Assembly (NCBI GenBank): GCA_003216615.1
Contig: QCIP01000008.1
Coordinates: 42,369 to 106,368, forward strand
Source of the DNA: Prochlorococcus sp. AG-402-M15
Lineage (GTDB): Bacteria > Cyanobacteriota > Cyanobacteriia > PCC-6307 > Cyanobiaceae
Length of the DNA stretch: 64,000 bases
Direction of reading: 5' to 3'
Shown: one piece after another, positions 58,042 through 64,000 of the stretch
How the letters are laid out: each line of letters opens with the position of its first letter
How positions within the stretch are numbered: position 1 is the first letter of the stretch
The notes under the pieces: generated by a model
Seen by the model: only the letters and a program-made list of their open reading frames with translations
What the model was told of the DNA's origin: nothing
The model's database searches: none
Program-made: the position numbers and the translations under genes

Positions 58042-60873
58042 ATGCTAAAACTTTTGTTTGGAGACCCAAATACACGAAAGTTAAAGCGCTATCAACCAAT
58101 AGTTGAAGAGATAAATTTTTTAGAGGAAGAAATTTCTCGATTAACAGATTATGAGTTAAGAAGAGAAACTCATGATCTTAAATCAAAGATCTCATCAGAA
58201 TTAGATTTAAAAAAACAAAAGGAACTACTAGAAGAATTTCTTCCTAAAGCTTATGCAATTGTTAGAGAAGCAAGTAAACGTGTTCTTGATATGAGACATT
58301 TTGATGTTCAGTTAATAGGCGGAATGGTTTTACATGAGTGTCAAATTGCTGAGATGAAGACTGGAGAGGGAAAAACTCTTGTTGCAACATTGCCTTGTTA
58401 TTTAAATGCTTTAACTGGGAAAGGGGTTCATGTCGTTACTGTAAACGATTACTTAGCCAGAAGAGATGCAGAGTGGATGGGACAAGTTCATCGTTTTTTA
58501 GGTTTATCCGTTGGTTTGATACAGCAAGATATGAGTCCAGTTGAGAGGAAAAAAAATTACGATTGTGATATAACTTATGCCACGAATTCTGAATTAGGAT
58601 TTGATTATTTAAGAGATAATATGTCAACTGATATTAATGAGGTAGTCCAAAGAAGATTCAATTACTGTGTGATTGACGAGGTTGACTCAATATTAATTGA
58701 TGAAGCAAGAACACCTCTAATAATTTCTGGTCAAGTTGAAAGGCCGCAAGAAAAATATCAAAAGGCTGCAGAATTATCTTTAGCATTAGTTAAAGCAAAA
58801 GAGTTAGGTAAAGATGGTATGGATCCAGAAGGGGACTATGAAGTTGATGAAAAGCAGAGAAGTTGTATACTAACTGATCAAGGTTTCGCTAAATGTGAAG
58901 AGTATTTGGGAGTTAATGATTTATATAATCCTCAAGATCCTTGGGCACACTATATAACCAATGCTTTAAAAGCTAAAGAATTATTTACTAAAGATGTAAA
59001 TTATATTATTAAGAAGGATGAAGCTGTGATAGTTGATGAATTTACTGGTAGGGTCATGCCAGGAAGGCGTTGGAGTGATGGACAGCATCAGGCAATAGAA
59101 GCAAAAGAGAATCTTAAAATTCAGCCTGAGACCCAAACATTAGCTTCTATAACTTATCAGAATTTTTTCCTCTTATATCCTGGTCTTGCAGGAATGACGG
59201 GAACTGCAAAAACTGAGGAAGTTGAATTCGAAAAAACTTATAAATTAGAATCAACAGTTATACCGACAAATCAAGTAAGAAAGAGAAAAGATTGGGCTGA
59301 TCAAGTTTTTAAGACAGAGATTGGTAAATGGAAAGCTGTTGCTAAAGAAACTGCACAAATCCATAGAGATGGTAGACCTGTTTTAGTTGGGACAACAAGT
59401 GTTGAAAAAAGTGAGTTATTAAGTTCACTTTTATATGATGAAAAAATCCCACATAATTTGTTAAACGCAAAACCAGAGAACGTTGAACGTGAGGCGGAAA
59501 TTGTTGCTCAGGCAGGAAGAGCAGGAGCTGTTACTATTGCAACTAATATGGCTGGAAGGGGAACAGATATCATTCTTGGCGGTAACAGTGACTATATGGC
59601 AAGACTTAAATTAAAAGAGATTTTAGTTCCTTTGCTAGTAAAGCCTGATAATGAACACAAGCCACCAATCCCTAAACAAAAAAAATCAAAAGTAAAGGGT
59701 GGTTTTTCTAAAAAAAGCGGCTCAAACTTTACAAATAATATTCCAAATTCTTCAACTAGTCTTTTTCCATGCAAACTGGATGAAAAAATTGAATATAAAC
59801 TCTCTCTCTTAACTGATGAACTTATTAAAAATTGGGGAGACAGACAACTTTCGGACTTGGATTTGGATGACAGGATTGCTACAGCTGCTGAAAAAGCGCC
59901 AACCGATGATAACATGATAAAGCTTTTGAGAGAATCTTTATCAGATGTAAAAAAAGAATATGAAAAAGTTTTGATTCATGAAGAAAAAAAAGTAAGAGAA
60001 GCTGGTGGTTTACATGTCATTGGTACTGAGAGACATGAATCAAGAAGAGTGGATAATCAACTTAGAGGTAGAGCAGGAAGACAAGGCGATCTTGGAAGTA
60101 CAAGATTCTTTTTATCTTTAGAAGATAATTTATTAAGGATTTTTGGAGGTGATAGAGTAGCTAACTTAATGAATGCATTTAGGGTTGATGAAGATATGCC
60201 AATCGAGTCAGGCATGCTTACTAGGTCTCTGGAAAGTGCTCAAAAGAAAGTTGAAACCTACTATTACGATATAAGAAAACAAGTTTTTGAATATGACGAG
60301 GTAATGAACAATCAACGAAAAGCAGTTTATGGCGAAAGAATAAGAGTCTTGAAAGGAATTGATTTAAAAAAACAAGTAATAGGATATGGCGAAAGAACAA
60401 TGCGTGAAATTGTAGAAGCTTATGTTAATCCAGATCTTCCACCTGAAGAATGGAATATTGATCAATTAATTTCTAAAGTTAAAGAATTTATATATTTATT
60501 AGATGATCTTAAAGTGGATGATATTACTTTACTTTCGATAGAAGAATTAAAAAACTATCTCCAAGAGCAGTTGCGCATAGCTTATGATTTGAAGGAATCA
60601 CAAATAGAAAAAATCAGACCAGGATTAATGAGAGAAGCTGAAAGATTTTTTATCTTACAGCAAATTGATAATTTATGGCGAGAACATCTTCAATCCATGG
60701 ATTCTTTAAGGGAATCAGTTGGATTGAGAGGTTATGGCCAAAAAGATCCTCTAATCGAGTATAAAAATGAAGGATATGATATGTTTCTCGAAATGATGAC
60801 TAATATGAGACGAAATGTTATTTATTCAATGTTTATGTTTCAACCTAAAACTGATGTGGATGAAAAAAATTAA
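58042..60873 (+). CDS. secA: Preprotein translocase ATPase SecA
   Basis: 943 residues from the ATG at 58042 ([10 protein letters not shown]); an in-frame TTG three codons earlier is less likely. The motor that pushes preproteins through SecYEG. Motifs: [14 protein letters not shown] (Walker A), [34 protein letters not shown] and GRAGRQGD. A lysine/serine-rich insertion (about 540-570, [15 protein letters not shown]) interrupts the second nucleotide-binding domain, a marine picocyanobacterial feature. It ends at [11 protein letters not shown] and lacks the C-terminal zinc/SecB-binding tail. Confidence 0.97.
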   Translation: MLKLLFGDPNTRKLKRYQPIVEEINFLEEEISRLTDYELRRETHDLKSKISSELDLKKQKELLEEFLPKAYAIVREASKRVLDMRHFDVQLIGGMVLHECQIAEMKTGEGKTLVATLPCYLNALTGKGVHVVTVNDYLARRDAEWMGQVHRFLGLSVGLIQQDMSPVERKKNYDCDITYATNSELGFDYLRDNMSTDINEVVQRRFNYCVIDEVDSILIDEARTPLIISGQVERPQEKYQKAAELSLALVKAKELGKDGMDPEGDYEVDEKQRSCILTDQGFAKCEEYLGVNDLYNPQDPWAHYITNALKAKELFTKDVNYIIKKDEAVIVDEFTGRVMPGRRWSDGQHQAIEAKENLKIQPETQTLASITYQNFFLLYPGLAGMTGTAKTEEVEFEKTYKLESTVIPTNQVRKRKDWADQVFKTEIGKWKAVAKETAQIHRDGRPVLVGTTSVEKSELLSSLLYDEKIPHNLLNAKPENVEREAEIVAQAGRAGAVTIATNMAGRGTDIILGGNSDYMARLKLKEILVPLLVKPDNEHKPPIPKQKKSKVKGGFSKKSGSNFTNNIPNSSTSLFPCKLDEKIEYKLSLLTDELIKNWGDRQLSDLDLDDRIATAAEKAPTDDNMIKLLRESLSDVKKEYEKVLIHEEKKVREAGGLHVIGTERHESRRVDNQLRGRAGRQGDLGSTRFFLSLEDNLLRIFGGDRVANLMNAFRVDEDMPIESGMLTRSLESAQKKVETYYYDIRKQVFEYDEVMNNQRKAVYGERIRVLKGIDLKKQVIGYGERTMREIVEAYVNPDLPPEEWNIDQLISKVKEFIYLLDDLKVDDITLLSIEELKNYLQEQLRIAYDLKESQIEKIRPGLMREAERFFILQQIDNLWREHLQSMDSLRESVGLRGYGQKDPLIEYKNEGYDMFLEMMTNMRRNVIYSMFMFQPKTDVDEKN

Positions 60874-60886
60874 ATCAAGATTTAAT
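60869..60886 (-). terminator. AT-rich hairpin with U tract behind cysE
   Basis: On the minus strand a seven-base stem (ATTAAAT with ATTTAAT, loop CTTG) overlaps the cysE stop region and is followed by a run of T, which fits an intrinsic terminator for cysE. The stem has no G-C pairs, so it would be weak. It also overlaps the convergent secA stop. Confidence 0.35.
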
Positions 60887-61619
60887 CATCTCCAAGAAAT
60901 TCTATAATTTCCTTGTCTTTAAGATTTTGAGCATCACCGAGTTTAGAAATATCAATAGATTCTGAGCTATAAAGACATTGCAGAATTTTTTGCAATTTAA
61001 GAATTTCATTTTCAAGCAAATCTATTCTATCCATCAAATTTTTGATTACATTAGCCTCTGCATCTGGTAAGGCAGAGTGAGCTAATGGATTCACTTTTAC
61101 ACCACTTTGATGTACTACTCTACCAGGTACTCCAACTACAGTACTATTCTCCTCTACATTACGAACAACAACAGAACCTGCTCCAATACGTGTATTAGAT
61201 CCTACTGTGATGGATCCAAGAACTTTTGCACCTGCTCCAACTACAACATTTTCCTTTAATGTTGGGTGTCTTTTACCATGACTTTTGCCAGTACCTCCTA
61301 ATGTTACTCCCTGATAAAGTAGACAATTATTTCCTATCTCGGCAGTTTCACCAATTACAACTCCCATTCCATGATCTATGAAGACCCTTTTACCTATTTT
61401 GGCACCAGGATGGATCTCAATGCCAGTTATTAACCTATTGAGGTGACTCAACAATCGGGGAAGTAAAGGAATTCTTAATTGCCATAATTTATGTGTAAAC
61501 CTATGAAGTACTATTGATTGAAAGCCAGGATAGCAAAGAAAAATCTCAAAAATTCCTCTAGCGGCAGGATCTCTCTCTTTGATGATTTCAATATCTGATT
61601 TAAATGTTTTTAGCATCAT
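60882..61619 (-). CDS. cysE: Serine O-acetyltransferase
   Basis: 245 residues; the first two codons are both ATG. Serine acetyltransferase makes O-acetylserine for cysteine synthesis. An N-terminal helical domain (about 1-70, with RGIFEIFLCYPGFQSIVLHRFTHKLW) leads to a left-handed beta-helix of hexapeptide repeats: IEIHPGAKIGKRVFIDHGMGVVIGETAEIGNNCLLYQ, then GAKVLGSITVGSNTRIGAGSVVV. The C-terminal tail is longer than in E. coli CysE. Only three bases separate it from the GntR regulator gene upstream, so both are cotranscribed. Confidence 0.95.
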   Translation of the reverse strand: MMLKTFKSDIEIIKERDPAARGIFEIFLCYPGFQSIVLHRFTHKLWQLRIPLLPRLLSHLNRLITGIEIHPGAKIGKRVFIDHGMGVVIGETAEIGNNCLLYQGVTLGGTGKSHGKRHPTLKENVVVGAGAKVLGSITVGSNTRIGAGSVVVRNVEENSTVVGVPGRVVHQSGVKVNPLAHSALPDAEANVIKNLMDRIDLLENEILKLQKILQCLYSSESIDISKLGDAQNLKDKEIIEFLGDD

Positions 61620-61622
61620 GTT

Positions 61623-62609
61623 TTAATTAACAACTCCTATTTCTTTTTTTAATTGATTTATTGTGTCAATACTCAAATAATTTTTAGCGCATATTATTTG
61701 AGGTAATCTCATAAGTTGAGAGCGATTTTTTAATAATGTGTTTTCTACAACTGATAGACTTGGACCATCGCACACTATATGGTTTGAAGCCTTTAAAAGT
61801 GACAATAATCTACTGTTATTATCTGAGATTGCTGTCATAAGAATTAATTCACTACCTCGCATGCTGTGTATGATAACTTCTGCAGCTCTTAATAAACCAG
61901 GACTAATGCTAACAATACCTACACAACTTCCAGTATTTAATTCTTTGAGAATTTTCAATTCCTTATGAAAGTCGCTCAAGTCAACTGCAATAGCTCTAAC
62001 CCCATGTTGTTTAGCAACTTTTTCTAGAGGCTGAAAAAAATATCTGCTTGTAACAATTGTACCATTATTTGAATTACTCAAAACTTTCTCTAACTCTTCT
62101 ATAGGAACAACCTCTACTGGTACATTAACCATTGGAGAGAGGTCTTCTGCTATCAACATAGAGGCACCTATGTCCTCTCTAGGAGTGCTTACTATAATTC
62201 TTGCTCCGCATTTAATACGCCAATCAATTTCTTTGGTTAATATTTCTCTTGTTTCTTGTAATGTGCAGCCAAGATTTATGAAATTATCAATAGCCTTTTT
62301 TGCTTCCTGATCTGGTGGTTTACTTTTTTTGTCTTTGGAGTAAACTGATTTTTTAAGATTTCTTTTAGTAAGATTATCTCTTACATAAATACCTGATCCA
62401 GCTATCGCTTCAACTACCCCATCTATTTCAAGTTGTCTGTATACTTTGCTGATGGTATTGCGATGGAGTCCAGTCTGCATTGCAAGTTGCCTTGTACTGG
62501 GAAGTCTGTGGCCTGGAGGATAATGTCTTGCAGCTATTGCAAAGCAAATTTGATTATATAATTGCGTTGATGCAGGAATATCACTTTCTTGCTGGATATG
62601 GAATCTCAC
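61623..62609 (-). CDS. GntR-family transcriptional regulator
   Basis: 328 residues, GTG start. The winged helix-turn-helix (about 1-78) has IPASTQLYNQICFAIAARHYPPGHRLPSTRQLAMQTGLHRNTISKVYRQLEIDG, the GntR signature. The 230-residue effector domain is not of the FadR, HutC or MocR types as far as I can see and lacks a PLP-lysine aminotransferase core; it shows alternating alpha/beta segments (VEVVPIEELEKVLSN, GVRAIAVDLSDF). It is immediately upstream of cysE in the same transcript, so a role in sulfur or cysteine control is possible but unproven. Confidence 0.85.
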   Translation of the reverse strand: MRFHIQQESDIPASTQLYNQICFAIAARHYPPGHRLPSTRQLAMQTGLHRNTISKVYRQLEIDGVVEAIAGSGIYVRDNLTKRNLKKSVYSKDKKSKPPDQEAKKAIDNFINLGCTLQETREILTKEIDWRIKCGARIIVSTPREDIGASMLIAEDLSPMVNVPVEVVPIEELEKVLSNSNNGTIVTSRYFFQPLEKVAKQHGVRAIAVDLSDFHKELKILKELNTGSCVGIVSISPGLLRAAEVIIHSMRGSELILMTAISDNNSRLLSLLKASNHIVCDGPSLSVVENTLLKNRSQLMRLPQIICAKNYLSIDTINQLKKEIGVVN

Positions 62610-62685
62610 TTTTTAAATCCTGACTATGTAATTTTTATCAATAGTGACACTTTAACATTTGGCATAGTTTTTCAAGAACAATTTC

Positions 62686-63258
62686 TTACTCTGCATCTTT
62701 TTTGATAAGAGGCGTTTTTCTAGGGCTTAAAAACATAATCATGTTCCTCCCTTCTCTTTTTGGCTTTTGTTGAACTTCTGACTGCTCTTCTAAATCATTA
62801 GCCATTTTTAAAAGGAGCGTTTCGGCTAAATTTGAGTGTTGAATTTCTCTACCTCTAAAAATTACAGTGCATTTGACTTTATCTCCCGATTTTAAAAATT
62901 TAGTAGCTTGGCCTATCCGCACGTCATAATCATGCTTGTCAATTTTGTACCTCATTTTTACTTCTTTTACTTCTGTTTGATGCGATTTTTTTCTTGCTTC
63001 TTTTGCTTTCTTTTCTTGTTCAAATTTATATTTTCCATAATCCATGATTCTACAAACCGGAGGATTTGCTTTTTCGCTTACCAAAACTAAATCAAGTTCT
63101 CTCTGAGAGGCTATTTCTAATGCTTTCAATCAATCTATTACTCCTAATTGTTTTCCATCTGAATCAACAACTCTTAATTGAGGATATTTTATTCTCTCAT
63201 TAATATTTGGGAGCTCTCTAACAGGAGCGCGGCGGTCAAAGCGTGGGCGTGGTGGCAT
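62686..63258 (-). CDS. infC: Translation initiation factor IF-3 with in-frame TGA at codon 43
   Basis: The full frame from ATG 63258 gives 190 residues, beginning [18 protein letters not shown] and including the IF-3 NTD ([18 protein letters not shown]), linker helix and CTD ([22 protein letters not shown]). Codon 43 is TGA (63132-63130) where relatives have Arg; the next codon, TTG, could serve as a start for a 147-residue product lacking most of the NTD, with AGGAG 11 bases before it. IF-3 is essential, so readthrough, reinitiation, a variant or a sequence error are all possible. Upstream neighbour is miaA. Confidence 0.85.
63130..63132 (-). other. infC: In-frame TGA codon within infC
   Basis: TGA replaces the expected arginine codon in the GVID-(R)-LKALEIA segment; frame and family match continue on both sides. 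One base substitution (AGA to TGA) is sufficient to explain it. Confidence 0.9.
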
Positions 63259-63311
63259 TCAGTTTAGTTAATAAATTGATTTGATGATTAACAAGATTTT
63301 TTACTTATAAA

Positions 63312-64000
63312 TTAGCCTAAAAAAGACTCTATCTTAATTATTGCATCTTTTAGCAGGTTTTTGTTATTAAGCCAAGTAGGATTGTTCTTATTACGAAACC
63401 ATGTTTTTTGTCTTTTGGCAAATTGTATTGTTTTTGTGGTAGTTAACTCAATCGCCTTATCAATAGTTGAACCATGATTTAATACATCTCTTGCTTCACG
63501 GTATCCAATTGTTTTTAATATTTGTAAATCTGCTCCATATTGAGAGATTAGGTCTTTTGTCTCTTCAACAATTCCAGATAAAAACATATTTTTTGTTCTT
63601 TTTAGAATTCTTTCTTTTAAGTTATCCCTATCTAATCCAAGCTCTAGTATTCTCCATTCAGGAGGTTTTTGAATATTTTGATGTGATAAAGGTTTACCTG
63701 TTACATAAAAGACTTCTAAAGCTCTTATCGTTCTAATATGATCTGCAAAATTGATTTTTTTTGTTGATATCGGATCACATTTTTTTAAAAGTTCCCAACA
63801 TTCACTCTGACCAAGTTCCTCTAATTCTCGTCTTAAATTATTTTGCGGAGGCACATCTGGTACAAAAAAACCTTTAGTTATTGAGTTCATATATAACCCA
63901 CTACCTCCAACAAGAAAAGGTAAGTTATTTTTTTTAATTTCTTTTTTTATTGATTTTTGAGCAATTTCTTGAAATTGTTTTACATTAATTGGATTTATAG
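63312..64000 (-). CDS. miaA: tRNA dimethylallyltransferase (3' part)
   Basis: The gene continues past the right edge; about 229 codons are visible, and the internal ATG at 63890 is not its start because the frame upstream reads [10 protein letters not shown], the MiaA family motif before the substrate channel. MiaA transfers dimethylallyl to A37 of tRNAs reading UNN codons. Further support: [31 protein letters not shown] and [10 protein letters not shown], with [12 protein letters not shown] near the end. Lies 53 bases upstream of infC on the same strand. Confidence 0.93.
   Translation of the reverse strand, partial: INPINVKQFQEIAQKSIKKEIKKNNLPFLVGGSGLYMNSITKGFFVPDVPPQNNLRRELEELGQSECWELLKKCDPISTKKINFADHIRTIRALEVFYVTGKPLSHQNIQKPPEWRILELGLDRDNLKERILKRTKNMFLSGIVEETKDLISQYGADLQILKTIGYREARDVLNHGSTIDKAIELTTTKTIQFAKRQKTWFRNKNNPTWLNNKNLLKDAIIKIESFLG

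Overview
The window reads as core chromosome of a marine picocyanobacterium, almost certainly high-light-adapted Prochlorococcus. The evidence is the very AT-rich sequence, short intergenic gaps, many 1-4 base gene overlaps, photosystem II psbZ, both sulfolipid genes (sqdB, sqdX), the cyanobacterial/plastid proteins Ycf23 and a plastid-type GNAT, a chorismate lyase of the plastoquinone type, a delta-9 lipid desaturase, and small proteins typical of marine picocyanobacteria. I see no rRNA, CRISPR array, insertion sequence or prophage. No stretch over 300 bases lacks a gene.

Layout. 1-10134 is a minus-strand block: class IV aminotransferase (partial), pabB, queC, queE, pyrG, aspS, gcvT, speB, speE, mazG. 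10233-14114 is plus strand: tRNA-Val, a HesB/IscA-like carrier, a frameshifted lipoprotein-like small ORF, valS and a DedA-like membrane protein. 14119-17929 is the least standard part: a 50-residue protein, a virus-type ATP-dependent DNA ligase, a membrane-anchored unknown, an SprT-like metalloprotein, a charged low-complexity protein and a chorismate lyase. 18023-22848 (minus) holds mnmG, dnaB, rplI and a fatty acid desaturase. 22924-28657 (plus) holds an unknown regulator-like protein, a PLP enzyme of the methionine gamma-lyase/aluminium-resistance family, gcvH, gcvP and an 82-residue unknown. 28670-33157 (minus) holds sqdX, sqdB, thiG, a TPR protein, rplT and rpmI. 33249-36114 (plus) holds a SpoIID-like protein and a family 2 glycosyltransferase. 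36116-41553 (minus) is dnaX, clpX, clpP, tig. 41678-45677 (plus) is asd, dapA, rnj. Then follow tilS, ycf23, uvrB, lysC, holA, cobH, mutS, psbZ, ribH, tRNA-Gly, an NTF2-like protein, a GNAT, secA, cysE, a GntR regulator, infC and the 3' part of miaA.

Genes that work together: clpP-clpX-tig (protein folding and turnover), asd-dapA plus lysC (aspartate-family amino acids), gcvT/gcvH/gcvP (glycine cleavage, split over two loci), sqdB-sqdX (sulfolipid), queC-queE (7-deazaguanine), speE-speB (polyamines), dnaB/dnaX/holA (replication), uvrB/mutS/ligase (repair).

The most striking observation is an in-frame TGA at codon 43 of infC (translation initiation factor IF-3), where family members have arginine. 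The reading frame is otherwise intact on both sides. Other points worth checking are the lipoprotein-like ORF broken in a T7 run just before valS, the phage-type ligase locus, a chorismate lyase whose coding-like sequence extends upstream of any standard start, a U-U mismatch in the T stem of tRNA-Val, and several short hairpins or palindromes at gene ends and divergent promoters.
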